From Bacteroidota bacterium (lineage in GTDB: Bacteria; Bacteroidota; Bacteroidia; 2-12-FULL-35-15), in NCBI GenBank assembly GCA_025963715.1, contig JAOQAG010000023.1:1-33492 (forward strand): a stretch of 33,492 nucleotides of DNA. Direction: 5' to 3'. Of the stretch, positions 1 to 8,962 are shown piece by piece; the first letter of the stretch is position 1; the number at the start of each line of letters is the position of its first letter. Made by a program: the position numbers and the translations under genes. Under the pieces are notes generated by a model. It did no database searches. It saw nothing but the letters and a program-made list of their open reading frames with translations, and had not been told where the DNA came from.

Positions 1-150
1 TTGCGAGGGCTTTTCGCCCGAAGCAATCTCATTCTAGTTCATAATCTGGTGTGAGATTGCTTCGGGCGAAAAGCCCTCGCAATGACGTTCTTAAAATAAT
101 TTCTTTTCATGGTGCAAAGTTCCGGATCCTCACTTTATTATTTAGCAATG
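1..150. repeat. Family A interspersed palindromic element, copy A1 (left edge cut)
   Basis: A perfect 31-bp inverted repeat (arms 1-31 and 52-82, core GAGATTGCTTCGGGCG) is followed by a tail containing CATGGTGCAAAGTTCCGGAT. The same palindrome and tail occur in reverse orientation at 18800-19005. The end TTCCGGATnCTCA matches the right end of the copies at 24.8 and 31.4 kb. The left terminus lies outside the window. It has no coding capacity. The arms could form a long hairpin in RNA, but there is no T-run, so I do not call it a terminator. Confidence 0.85.
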
Positions 151-190
151 CCTTGAATTAGGCAGGTAAAAAAGGATTTATTGATAAAAA

Positions 191-221
191 TTTGCGGCGC
201 TCCCCAGAAAACTTATATTTG
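191..221 (+). promoter_or_regulatory. Bacteroidota-type promoter for the first OmpA/PD40 gene
   Basis: TTTG at 191-194 and TATATTTG at 214-221 are separated by 19 bases. This fits the Bacteroidota primary sigma factor consensus (TTG, about 17-23 bases, TAnnTTTG). It lies 28 bases ahead of the ATG at 249, which supports that start over the GTG at 225, since the GTG would leave almost no leader. Confidence 0.6.
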
Positions 222-248
222 TAAGTGTTTTTATGTCTAATTAAATCT

Positions 249-2528
249 ATGAAGTCAAAACTGTTCCTTTTGTGTATATGCGTGTGTATTTTTAATACCG
301 TTTATTCGCAGGGAAACAAAGCCGATTATCGCGATAATTTCACCCAGGGAAACTTACTCATCCTGGAACAAAATTATCCGATGGCATTAAAGCATTTTCT
401 GGATGCTTACCGCATCGACTCCAGCAACGCCAACATCAACTATAAATTAGGAGTTTGTTACCTTAATTCGGCCAACGAAAAAAATAAAGCACTTCCCTAT
501 CTCCAAAAAGCAGTATTGAATATCGGCCGTAATTATGACGATACCGACCCTCTCGAAAAAAAGGCGCCTGAAATGGCTTATTATTCATTGGGTACAGCTT
601 ATCGCCTGGCCTACCGCTTTCAGGAATCCAATACTTATTTTAATAAGTTCAAAGACATTGTCGGAAATCACAACAAAGACCTGACCGCCGATCTTGACAA
701 ACAAATTGAAACAAATTTTAATGCCGTTGACCTTACCAAAGACAGCGCACTGGTAACCATTACCAACCTTGGCGATAGCGTAAACAGCCCGTATCCGGAT
801 TACAGCCCGGTAATTTCGGCGGATGAATCCACACTAATCTTTACCTCGCGCAGGCCGGGAAGCACCGGTGGCGAAAAAACCGACAATGACCAGTACTACG
901 AGGACATTTATGTGTGTGAGAAAAAAAAGGATGGTAGCTGGGGTTCCGCGAAATCCATTGGCCCCAATATTAATTCCTACGATAATGAAGCAGACATTGG
1001 CCTTTCGGCAGACGGACAGCAATTATTTGTATACCGCGGTGTGAACGGCGGCGATATTTATTACAGTTTGCTGGATGGCGATACCTGGGGGGGATTGATC
1101 GCGATGAACACCAACATCAATTCAAAAGCATGGGAGCCCAGCGCTACCATGAGTGTGGATGGTAATACACTTTATTTTGTAAGTGACCGTGAAGGTGGAT
1201 TCGGCGGCCGCGACATCTGGCGTTGTGTAAAATTACCAAACGGACAATGGAGCATGCCTTTAAATCTTGGACCAACTATCAACACAAAGTTTGATGAAGA
1301 TGCACCTTTCATTCACCCTGATGGTGTTACGTTATTTTTTAGCTCCACAGGCCACAAAAACATGGGCGGATTTGATATTTTCAAATCTGTAAAAGACGAT
1401 GACGGAAAATGGTCGGAGCCGGAGAATTTAAAAGCACCGATCAACACGCCGGACGATGATATTTTTTATGTACAATCCGTAGACGGTAAACGCGGTTATT
1501 TTTCGTCGGCAAGAGCCGGTGGCAAAGGAGAAAAAGATCTGTACATGATCAATTTTGATCAAACAATTGTAGAGCCACTGACTTTATTGAAAGGATATTT
1601 GACATTTGACGGATCCACAAAAGTGCCTGCCAGTGTGCAGATCACAGCGACTGATATGGAAAGCGGACTGGTGGTACAGGATGTAAAACCAAATTCGGCT
1701 ACGGGTAAATATTTATTGATCCTGAATCCGGGCAACGAAGGAAAAACATACACCATCAGCTATGAAGCAGAAGGGTACCAGCCGATCAGCGAAACGATCA
1801 TTATTCCTCCCAACTCTTCTTACCAGGAAATTGAAAAAGAATTATTGCTGAAAGGCATTAATTTCGAAAGCAAGGTATTGGGTACCATCAGCATTGCTGG
1901 AACGGTTAAAAACCAGGAAGACAAGATCATTCCGGGAACAAAAATTATTGTGAAGGATAATCTTACCGGGAAACTGATCGATACGTATTACACCTCTTCC
2001 GATTCCGGCTCGTATTATTTTGTATTGAACCGCGGACAAAATTACAACCTGTCGTACGAAGCGGAAGGTTATTTATTCCAGTCCGAAAATGTGAACGTTC
2101 CTAAACAACCGGAGTTTTCGGCACTGACCAAAAACATTATGCTGGAAAAAGTAAAAGTCGGTGCGAAGATCGCACTGAACAACATTTTCTTTGATCCGAA
2201 CAAAGCGACTTTACGGAAAGAATCCAACCTGGAAATTGAAAAAGTGATCAAATTAATGAAGGACTATCCAACTCTTAAAATTGAGGTGGCCGGGCATACC
2301 GATAGCAAAGGAAACGATGCTGCCAATTTGAAATTATCGCAGATGCGCTCACAGGCAGTAGTAGCTGCACTGGTAAAAAAGGGAATTGACAAAAACCGCC
2401 TTGTGGCAAAAGGATACGGCGAAACCATGCCTGTTGCACCCAACACTTTACCTAACGGAAAGCCTGACCTGAAAGGGATGCAGCTGAACCGAAGAGTGGA
2501 ATTAAAAATCCTCGAAGGCGGTAAATAA
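249..2528 (+). CDS. PorE-like OmpA family protein (TPR, PD40 propeller, regulatory-like domains, OmpA)
   Basis: A 759-aa exported envelope protein. The order is a signal peptide (about 1-21, ending VYSQ), TPR-like helices (about 25-150), a PD40/WD40-like beta-propeller with repeated SxDGxTLxFxS blades (about 165-430), two carboxypeptidase-regulatory-like beta domains (about 440-530 and 545-630) and a C-terminal OmpA domain (641-759). In the OmpA domain the GHTD Asp685 and the LSQMR Arg700 are 15 residues apart, the spacing of the diaminopimelate-binding pair in OmpA, so peptidoglycan binding is likely. This is the domain order described for PorE of the type IX secretion system. PorE-like proteins are numerous in this phylum, so I infer an envelope-anchoring role rather than proven T9SS membership. 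No PorP/SprF-like partner is visible. I use ATG 249 because it begins a normal signal peptide; a GTG-initiated form from 225 would add 8 residues before it. It is the first of three paralogues here. Confidence 0.85.
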   Translation: MKSKLFLLCICVCIFNTVYSQGNKADYRDNFTQGNLLILEQNYPMALKHFLDAYRIDSSNANINYKLGVCYLNSANEKNKALPYLQKAVLNIGRNYDDTDPLEKKAPEMAYYSLGTAYRLAYRFQESNTYFNKFKDIVGNHNKDLTADLDKQIETNFNAVDLTKDSALVTITNLGDSVNSPYPDYSPVISADESTLIFTSRRPGSTGGEKTDNDQYYEDIYVCEKKKDGSWGSAKSIGPNINSYDNEADIGLSADGQQLFVYRGVNGGDIYYSLLDGDTWGGLIAMNTNINSKAWEPSATMSVDGNTLYFVSDREGGFGGRDIWRCVKLPNGQWSMPLNLGPTINTKFDEDAPFIHPDGVTLFFSSTGHKNMGGFDIFKSVKDDDGKWSEPENLKAPINTPDDDIFYVQSVDGKRGYFSSARAGGKGEKDLYMINFDQTIVEPLTLLKGYLTFDGSTKVPASVQITATDMESGLVVQDVKPNSATGKYLLILNPGNEGKTYTISYEAEGYQPISETIIIPPNSSYQEIEKELLLKGINFESKVLGTISIAGTVKNQEDKIIPGTKIIVKDNLTGKLIDTYYTSSDSGSYYFVLNRGQNYNLSYEAEGYLFQSENVNVPKQPEFSALTKNIMLEKVKVGAKIALNNIFFDPNKATLRKESNLEIEKVIKLMKDYPTLKIEVAGHTDSKGNDAANLKLSQMRSQAVVAALVKKGIDKNRLVAKGYGETMPVAPNTLPNGKPDLKGMQLNRRVELKILEGGK

Positions 2529-2536
2529 TCTTCCCT

Positions 2537-2656
2537 GCTACACAGTCTGCACACAGTATACGAATGAACCGATGAACAGGTAAACCACTGAACAATCCTA
2601 CTGCATCTGCGCACAGCACACGAATAAACCATTGAATAACTGAACCATTGAACACA
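2537..2656. repeat. Two-copy tandem repeat, 60-bp period (family F)
   Basis: The units share the pattern CACAG, CGAAT, AACC, TGAA and CTGAACA, with CGAAT at 2561 and again at 2621, exactly 60 bases apart. A related stretch in reverse orientation lies at 31925-31980 (AACCATTGAACTAATTAACC on the minus strand). It is non-coding and fills most of the 269-base gap between the first two PD40 genes. Confidence 0.7.
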
Positions 2657-2725
2657 CGGTTTTCAATTCAACTTTCATTGTTAATTTCTTTTTCCCCCGC
2701 AAAGAAAAGCGACACTTAAATTTGA

Positions 2726-2733
2726 TATTTTTG
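2726..2733 (+). promoter_or_regulatory. Possible -7 box upstream of the second PD40 gene
   Basis: TATTTTTG fits TAnnTTTG and lies 64 bases ahead of the ATG at 2798. An overlapping second match, TAAATTTG, is at 2717-2724. I find no clear TTG at the expected -33 distance from either, so this is a weak call. Confidence 0.35.
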
Positions 2734-2797
2734 CTTGAATTTTAACCTTTTAGAATACTAAATTAGGCTATAAAACAAGGCAATTTATCTACTTCAA

Positions 2798-5485
2798 ATG
2801 CAAAAATATACTTCTCTGTTTCTAATTCTTCTACTGTTCAACTTATCAACAAAGGGACAGGATAAGGCGGATTACCGCAGCAAATTTACAGAAGGGAATT
2901 ACCTTGTTTTGGAAGGAAATTATCCGCTGGCACTCCGTAACTTCCTGGAGGCATACGCAATCGATTCTACCAGCGCCAATATCAACTATAAAGTAGGCTT
3001 TTGTTATTTGAAAAGCGGTGCCGACAGAGGCAAAGCATTGTATTACCTTGAGAAAGCGGTAACCAATACTTCTAAGAAATACGTAGATATGGAGCCCCGC
3101 GAAAAAGCAGCCCCGATCAATGCCTATTACTATTATGGAGAAGCGCTGCATTTCAATTATAAGTTTGATGATGCCATTGCCAATTACGAAAAATTCAAAT
3201 CCTTTTTAAAACCCGGGCAGGAAGACCTGATCAAAGACATTGACCGCCACATTGAAGTAAGCAACAATGCAAAAATACTGGTATCTGCACCCATCAATGT
3301 AAAGATCACCAATCTTGGCGACAGCATCAACTCGCCTTACCCGGATTATACGCCGGTGATTTCGGCAGATGAGAACACACTGATCTTTACCTCGCGCAGG
3401 CCGGGAAGCACTGGTGGCGACAGAGCGGATGACGGCGGTTTTTTCGAGGATATTTACATCTCGCACCGCAAAGCCGACAGTACCTGGACCACACCGGTAT
3501 CCATCAGCCCGAATATTAACACCATTACCTTTGAATCCAACGTAGGCTTAACAGCCGATGCACAAACCCTGCTGATCTATAAAGACAGTAACGGCGGCGA
3601 TATTTATTCCAGTACGCTGGATGGCGAAAACTGGACTTTCCCGATGCCAATGGAATCGGACATTAACAGCCCGAGCCGCGAAACAAGCGCTTGTTTAAGT
3701 CCCGACGGAAATACGCTTTATTTTGTAAGCGACCGTAAAGAAGGCGGCATGGGTGGCCGCGACATCTGGAAATGCGTAAAATTGCCAAACGGAAAATGGA
3801 GCAGGGCAATAAACCTGGGTGCGCCTATCAATACACAATATGATGAAGAATCACCCTTCATTCACCCGAGCGGAAACGTATTGTTTTTTAGCTCCAACGG
3901 CCACCAGAGCATTGGAGGTTTTGATATTTTTTTCTCCACCAAAAACGACGAAGGAAAATGGGAAGAGCCGCTTAACATCGGTTACCCGATCAACACCACG
4001 GATGATGATGTATTTTATGTAACATCACCGGATGGAAAAAGAGGTTATTACTCTTCTTCTTCCCGTGCTGAAGGTTACGGCGAAAAAGATATTTACGTAG
4101 TAAGCATTCCCGAGCGTAAAGAACAGCCACTGGTGCTGATCAAAGGGGTGATCATTCCGGCAGAAGGAACCAAGCTGCCAGCCGATCTCGAAATTGTAGC
4201 TACCAATAATGAATCAGGCATTGTAACCGGTGTGTACAAACCAATGCAGCGCGACGGAAGCTTTACCATCATCATTCCTCCGGGAAGTAACTACACGCTT
4301 TCTTATCAGCAGGATGGACAGGAATTTTATTCCGAAGTAATGGATGTACCTGCAGATGCTGCTTACCAGGAGATCAACCGGGAAGTGCGTTTAAAAGGGG
4401 TAAATTTCGGGCAACCGGTAACAGTAAACTCAACGCCTCCCAAGGATACAACTGCAGCTGTTGCAAAAACAAATGTAACGCCTAAGAAAAATGCAGGTAA
4501 AAATACCCCGGAACCTAAAATTGCTTCGCCGAAAACAGATCAAACGGTAGCTTATATCTCCGTTGCAGGCCGCTTGTACGACCAGAATGATCAGCCAATG
4601 CACAGCCTGACGGTAAACCTGATGAATGCAGCGGGTGAAGTGATCAAAAGCACTACCAGCGATTCACTTGGCTGGTTTTTGTTTGAAGAGCTTCCGCAGA
4701 ATGAAAGCTATGTAGTGGCAATGGATGACGATGATACTGATCTTGGCAAACAATCCTTTGTTGAGTTCCGCGACAGCAGTGGCAAAGTATTGAAAACAAA
4801 AAGTCTTGGTTCGGGAAAATACAAAATGGCAACGTCCAATACTTCTGTAAAATTTAAAAAAGTACCAAAAGCAAAACCTGCCGATAATACTGCTGTAGCT
4901 GCTAAAACACCAGCCAATACTAAAGAAACACCGGTTGCCAGCACGGAAACAAAAAAACCGAAACAAATACTGGTAACCAAAAGCACCAAAACAAAAACAC
5001 AGCAGAAAGAAATACCGGTAATCAAAGACACCGCAACTGTTGCAAATACAGCTAATAAGCCTGCGCATGAGAAACCAAAGCAGGCACACGAACAGCTGGC
5101 AAGTGTTGACAAGCTGGATTTTAAAATGAATTTTAAATACAACGTTACCGAAACCGATGTAACCGATGCGCCATTTAAAGATTACATCGATCACGTGATG
5201 GAATTATACAACAAAAACGGATCGGTGAGCATTATACTTATTTCAAGCGCTTCGCAGGTGCCAACAAGAGCATACGGCGGCTCAAATAAAAAACTGGCAG
5301 TGGCGAGAGCAGAAAAGGGTAAGGAACAATTGCTCACTGCTTTAAAAGAAAAAGGTGTGGACGAATCGAAGATCAAATTTGTGAAAGTTACTTCCACCGT
5401 AGGCGGCCCTACTTATGATATTGATTATTTGCTGAACAGGGACAAATACGAACAATACCAATTCATCAAAATAAAAGTGTACTAA
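2798..5485 (+). CDS. PorE-like TPR/PD40 protein with diverged OmpA-like C-terminus
   Basis: An 895-aa exported paralogue of the preceding gene, with a signal peptide about 1-20 (ending STKGQ). The TPR region (about 25-160) and PD40 propeller (about 170-435) align closely with it, sharing for example TSRRPGSTGG and SDR...GGRDIW. After the propeller come a first regulatory-like beta domain (about 445-545), a Thr/Lys/Pro-rich linker, a second beta domain (about 585-660) and a long Lys/Thr/Ala-rich linker (about 690-765). The last 125 residues keep the OmpA-like pattern (LAVARAEKG, then LKEKGVDESKI), but GHTD is replaced by SSAS, so the Asp of the diaminopimelate pair is missing. It may no longer bind peptidoglycan in the usual way. 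It probably shares an envelope role with its neighbours; its own leader has a possible -7 box. Confidence 0.8.
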   Translation: MQKYTSLFLILLLFNLSTKGQDKADYRSKFTEGNYLVLEGNYPLALRNFLEAYAIDSTSANINYKVGFCYLKSGADRGKALYYLEKAVTNTSKKYVDMEPREKAAPINAYYYYGEALHFNYKFDDAIANYEKFKSFLKPGQEDLIKDIDRHIEVSNNAKILVSAPINVKITNLGDSINSPYPDYTPVISADENTLIFTSRRPGSTGGDRADDGGFFEDIYISHRKADSTWTTPVSISPNINTITFESNVGLTADAQTLLIYKDSNGGDIYSSTLDGENWTFPMPMESDINSPSRETSACLSPDGNTLYFVSDRKEGGMGGRDIWKCVKLPNGKWSRAINLGAPINTQYDEESPFIHPSGNVLFFSSNGHQSIGGFDIFFSTKNDEGKWEEPLNIGYPINTTDDDVFYVTSPDGKRGYYSSSSRAEGYGEKDIYVVSIPERKEQPLVLIKGVIIPAEGTKLPADLEIVATNNESGIVTGVYKPMQRDGSFTIIIPPGSNYTLSYQQDGQEFYSEVMDVPADAAYQEINREVRLKGVNFGQPVTVNSTPPKDTTAAVAKTNVTPKKNAGKNTPEPKIASPKTDQTVAYISVAGRLYDQNDQPMHSLTVNLMNAAGEVIKSTTSDSLGWFLFEELPQNESYVVAMDDDDTDLGKQSFVEFRDSSGKVLKTKSLGSGKYKMATSNTSVKFKKVPKAKPADNTAVAAKTPANTKETPVASTETKKPKQILVTKSTKTKTQQKEIPVIKDTATVANTANKPAHEKPKQAHEQLASVDKLDFKMNFKYNVTETDVTDAPFKDYIDHVMELYNKNGSVSIILISSASQVPTRAYGGSNKKLAVARAEKGKEQLLTALKEKGVDESKIKFVKVTSTVGGPTYDIDYLLNRDKYEQYQFIKIKVY

Positions 5486-5537
5486 ACGTAATTCTGTATT
5501 TTACAGGATCAGAATGTTCAGGGAACGGTTTAATAAC

Positions 5538-5545
5538 TAACTTTG
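5538..5545 (+). promoter_or_regulatory. Possible -7 box for the 63/187-aa gene pair
   Basis: TAACTTTG fits TAnnTTTG, 16 bases ahead of the ATG at 5562. No clean TTG is found 17-23 bases further upstream. Its presence suggests the small pair has its own transcript. Confidence 0.35.
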
Positions 5546-5561
5546 TATAAAATATACGGTT

Positions 5562-5753
5562 ATGAAAGTCAAAGATTCAGTTAAACAACTTACCAAAAAC
5601 GCAATGGCGGAAGTAAGAGTGGATATTGATATTGAATACTGTAAAAAGTATGGCATCAAGTACAATAACCATGAAATAGATGCTGCTACTGTTGATTTAT
5701 TTAATACTAAATCAAACAAAGCCGCGTTTGATTTTCTTACAAAAAATCGTTAG
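5562..5753 (+). CDS. Small orphan protein, 63 aa
   Basis: I do not recognise a family. The 63-residue product is soluble, with no signal peptide or membrane segment. It is charged, with a probable N-terminal helix (residues 1-18, KVKDSVKQLTKNAMAEV) and a central DIDIEYCKKYGIKYNN stretch. It lies 76 bases after the 895-aa gene and 25 bases before a 187-aa orphan gene on the same strand, so the two are probably co-transcribed. A -7 box-like sequence just upstream and plausible amino-acid composition support coding. A small partner or antitoxin-like role is only a guess from size and pairing. Confidence 0.55.
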   Translation: MKVKDSVKQLTKNAMAEVRVDIDIEYCKKYGIKYNNHEIDAATVDLFNTKSNKAAFDFLTKNR

Positions 5754-5778
5754 ATCCAGGCATTCTTGTTGATTTTTT

Positions 5779-6342
5779 ATGGGGTATAAAGAGCTTGTTG
5801 ATATAGAAGATGGATTAGACCTTGACCCACTCATTCTGGAAAGAACCCCTTGCATTCAAAAATTAGTAGATGATTTCATCCGGTTTTATGAAAATAAATA
5901 CAAGATCACGGTATCAACCACCCCGGATACTGCAGAGATAATTTCCTCCATCTACTTTTCATTGTTTTATAAAGATGTTAAACCTGCTGTTAATAATAAG
6001 GCGAACAGGTTTAAAATGGCTTCCCTTATGGAATTGGTAATTATTAAAACACAATTATTAATTTGTCCCGGTGATGAAGCAGAAAACAAAAAACTAAACG
6101 CCCTGTTTGCTATGAACGCAGCGCTGAGCCTGATTGATTGCATGATCAATAACGCTGAGCAGGAATTTTTTTGTGATACTAAGAACACGGCAGTAGACAA
6201 AGAAATAGAAAAAATACTGGATGATCATAGATTGTGGCTGGAAACCAAACAAGTAAATGAAATGCCCGTTTTCATCAATGCACAATTTTATGAGCTGATT
6301 GAATTCCTGCATAAAATACCCATTCAGATACACGCATTTTAG
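5779..6342 (+). CDS. Orphan cytoplasmic protein, 187 aa
   Basis: No family recognised. The product is acidic and looks mostly helical (LILERTPCIQKLVDDFIRFY, then LMELVIIKTQLLI, LFAMNAALSLIDCMINNAEQ and KEIEKILDDHRLWL). It has no signal peptide and no clear membrane span. The ATG at 5779 is fixed by an in-frame TGA only 9 bases upstream. A good hairpin terminator follows, closing a two-gene unit with the 63-aa gene. The unit interrupts an array of envelope-protein paralogues. I can assign no function. Confidence 0.65.
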   Translation: MGYKELVDIEDGLDLDPLILERTPCIQKLVDDFIRFYENKYKITVSTTPDTAEIISSIYFSLFYKDVKPAVNNKANRFKMASLMELVIIKTQLLICPGDEAENKKLNALFAMNAALSLIDCMINNAEQEFFCDTKNTAVDKEIEKILDDHRLWLETKQVNEMPVFINAQFYELIEFLHKIPIQIHAF

Positions 6343-6348
6343 CTAAAC

Positions 6349-6375
6349 AATGCCGTTGAATTCAATGGCATTTTT
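6349..6375 (+). terminator. Rho-independent terminator after the 187-aa gene
   Basis: A 10-bp stem AATGCCGTTG/CAATGGCATT with one G-U pair and an AATT loop is followed by TTTTTG and a further T-run. It begins 7 bases after the stop codon. Confidence 0.8.
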
Positions 6376-6512
6376 GCTTTTTATACACTTCCCGTATACT
6401 TCCCCAATGAAGGCTAAAAACGGGGATTTTTTTTTCCACATTTTGCCTAAAAGAGCAAGCTTTTTTGTACTTTGGTACCAAACTGGAATTATAGCCACAA
6501 AGAAATAGTAGC

Positions 6513-8099
6513 GTGAAAAAGCATTTATATCGATTTAGAGTTCAAGCATTTATCGTCTTCCTTGCTTTTTCGTACGCCAGCAATGTAATTGCTCAGTCTA
6601 AAACAGAAAAGTTTGTTGATCCCCGCGAAGCAAAAGAACATTTTTCCCACAATAACTTTTTTGCAGCGATCCCGGTTTACAAACAACTGCTCAAGCAGGA
6701 ACCCACCAATGCCGATTACAACCACAAATTAGGTTTGTGCTACCTCTATACCAATATTAACAAAGCACTGGCGATCCCTTACCTGGAAACAGCCAGCAAG
6801 CAGGAAAAAGTAGACAAACAAGTTTGGTTTGACCTCGGAATGGCCTACCAGTATGCGGCACGTTTTGACGATGCCATCAAAGCATTTACAAAATACAAAG
6901 CAGGCTTAACGCCGAAAGACAAAGAGTACGAACGGACCGAACACCAGATCGAAACCTGCAACAATGGTAAGGAATTCATCAAACATCCGGTAGATGTTAC
7001 TTTTCAGAATTTAGGAAAAGAGATCAACTCGGAATACCCCGATTATTATCCTTTTGTTACTCCGAATGAATCCTTCATTATTTTTACTTCCCGCAGGAAA
7101 GACAACATTGGCGGGCAAGTGGAAGTGGATGGTTATTACTCTTCGGATATTTACATGTCGACTCCACAAGGCGACATATGGACCAGGCCAAAGAACATGG
7201 GCGCGTTGGTAAATACCCGTTACGATGAGCAAGCTGTGAGCTTAACTCCCGACGGACAAATGATGCTGATGTACGTTGATCACATCGACAGCTTTGGAAA
7301 CATTTATTCATCCATCAGCAAAGCCGGTGTTTTTCAGCGTATGCGGAAGCTCAACAGTACTGTGAATTCCGATTTTGAAACTGCCGGTTCCATTTCACCG
7401 GATGGCAACATCATTTTTTTTGCCAGCAAGCGTGATGGCGGCCTGGGTGAAACTGACATTTACATGGCTCGCAAGCTGCCGAACGGATCATGGGCGATGC
7501 CTCAGAATTTAGGCAATGTGGTGAATACAAAATACAAGGAAGATTTTCCGGAAATAGCACCGGATGGAAAAACACTTTATTTTTCGTCGCAGGGGCATGA
7601 TGGCATGGGCGATTACGACCTGTTTCAAACCACCTGGAATGAAGAGGACAATACCTGGAGCAACCCGAAAAATCTGGGCTACCCGATCAACTCGGCTGGC
7701 GACGACCGCTGTATTTCCTTTACACAGGATAACCGCGTGGCGTATCTTTCCACTGTGCGTGACGGTGGTTTTGGCGACCTGGACCTGTACCGCGTAAAAT
7801 TTAATGATGTGGAAGATAAATATACCGTGCTGCAGGGATTTGTAAAAACAGCAGACAGCACCAGCAGCAAACCGGTGGATGCAATTGTAACGATTGAAGA
7901 TTTGAAAAATAAAGATGTTGCGCCATACACCTACACGCCGAATCCGAAGAATGGAAAATTTATTATGGCGCTGGCTCCCGGCAAATACCAGGTAACCATT
8001 GAATCGGCAGGGTATAAAACACTGACCGATGTATTTTTTATTTTTGATATCGGTGTGGCGCAAAACGATACCAAAAAAGTATTTATCCTGCAAAAGTAG
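6513..8099 (+). CDS. TPR/PD40 propeller protein without OmpA domain
   Basis: A 528-aa exported protein, the third PD40 paralogue. It starts at GTG 6513, giving a signal peptide about 1-27 (ending NVIAQ). TPR-like helices (about 35-135) carry the same LGLCYLY and LGMAYQYAARF motifs as the two upstream genes. A PD40 propeller follows (about 155-420, blades such as SPDGNIIFFASKRDGGLGETDIY) and then one regulatory-like beta domain (about 425-515). It stops there, without linker or OmpA domain, so it cannot anchor to peptidoglycan as the first paralogue can. A terminator separates it from the genes upstream, and TACTTTG (6468-6474) is a loose -7 match. It may be a soluble or complex-bound partner of its paralogues. 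Confidence 0.8.
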   Translation: MKKHLYRFRVQAFIVFLAFSYASNVIAQSKTEKFVDPREAKEHFSHNNFFAAIPVYKQLLKQEPTNADYNHKLGLCYLYTNINKALAIPYLETASKQEKVDKQVWFDLGMAYQYAARFDDAIKAFTKYKAGLTPKDKEYERTEHQIETCNNGKEFIKHPVDVTFQNLGKEINSEYPDYYPFVTPNESFIIFTSRRKDNIGGQVEVDGYYSSDIYMSTPQGDIWTRPKNMGALVNTRYDEQAVSLTPDGQMMLMYVDHIDSFGNIYSSISKAGVFQRMRKLNSTVNSDFETAGSISPDGNIIFFASKRDGGLGETDIYMARKLPNGSWAMPQNLGNVVNTKYKEDFPEIAPDGKTLYFSSQGHDGMGDYDLFQTTWNEEDNTWSNPKNLGYPINSAGDDRCISFTQDNRVAYLSTVRDGGFGDLDLYRVKFNDVEDKYTVLQGFVKTADSTSSKPVDAIVTIEDLKNKDVAPYTYTPNPKNGKFIMALAPGKYQVTIESAGYKTLTDVFFIFDIGVAQNDTKKVFILQK

Positions 8100-8149
8100 T
8101 TGCCGCTGCTCTTGCTTTTTTATTTATTTACTATCCTTAAATTACTGAA

Positions 8150-8962
8150 ATGATCACACCCAATTTAACACGTCCTATTGCTTTTTTTGATCTTGAAACA
8201 ACCGGGGTAAATGTTGCTTCCGACCGCATCGTGGAAATTTCCATTCTGAAAATTTCGCCCGACGGAACCCGCGAAGTAAAAACCAAACGGATCAATCCGG
8301 GCATGCCTATTCCGCTTGCTTCTTCATTGATCCATGGAATTTACGATGCGGACGTAGCCAACGAACCGACGTTTAAAGGCATCGCGAAAAGTCTTTCCGA
8401 ATTTTTAAAAAATTGCGACCTCGCAGGTTACAATTCCAACAAGTTTGACATTCCCGTTTTAGTGGAAGAGTTTTTACGTGCCGAAGTGGATTTTGATGTT
8501 TCGAACAGGCGTTTTGTGGATGTGCAGAATATCTTTCACCAGATGGAGCAACGCACGCTGAAAGCCGCATATAAATTTTATTGTGGGAAACAGATCATCA
8601 ATGCACACAGCGCTCAGGCGGATATTGAAGCGACGTACGAAGTGTTTTTAGCGCAGCTGGAAAAATACCAGGGTGTGGAATTTGAAGATAAAAAAGGAAA
8701 TAAAAGTTTTCCGGTGGTAAACGATATCAAAGCGCTGCATGATTTTACCAACATTAATAAAAATGCAGATCTTGCCGGGCGGATTATTTTTAACGAGCAG
8801 AATGTGGAAGTTTTTAATTTTGGAAAACACACCGGCAAACCAGTAGAACAAGTGCTGAAAGAAGAACCATCCTATTACGCATGGATGATGAATGGTGATT
8901 TTCCATTGTATACAAAAAAAATATTGACGGATATTAAATTGCGGATGGCGTTTAACAGATAG
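8150..8962 (+). CDS. DnaQ-like 3'-5' exonuclease with ExoX-like C-terminal domain
   Basis: A 270-aa cytoplasmic exonuclease of the DEDD superfamily. The Exo I motif FFDLETTG supplies Asp14 and Glu16. Exo II is NSNKFD with Asp100. Exo III is NAHSAQAD with His153 and Asp158, the DEDDh pattern of polymerase III epsilon and its relatives. Residues 222-260 (NFGKHTGKPVEQV, then YYAWMM) look like the small C-terminal domain found on ExoX-type exonucleases. This suggests a DNA repair or mismatch-processing enzyme, or a standalone proofreading-like subunit, rather than replicative epsilon itself. The ATG follows the previous stop by 50 bases. No terminator is visible on either side. Confidence 0.85.
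   Translation: MITPNLTRPIAFFDLETTGVNVASDRIVEISILKISPDGTREVKTKRINPGMPIPLASSLIHGIYDADVANEPTFKGIAKSLSEFLKNCDLAGYNSNKFDIPVLVEEFLRAEVDFDVSNRRFVDVQNIFHQMEQRTLKAAYKFYCGKQIINAHSAQADIEATYEVFLAQLEKYQGVEFEDKKGNKSFPVVNDIKALHDFTNINKNADLAGRIIFNEQNVEVFNFGKHTGKPVEQVLKEEPSYYAWMMNGDFPLYTKKILTDIKLRMAFNR

Noticed and set aside
4664-5194. Two overlapping antisense frames opposite the Lys/Thr-rich linker
   Set aside because: Phe/Cys/Val-rich products arise from the complement of Lys/Thr/Ala codons; not genes.
7509-8093. 194-aa antisense open frame under the third PD40 gene
   Set aside because: The + strand frame has clear domains; the antisense product has no motif or signal.
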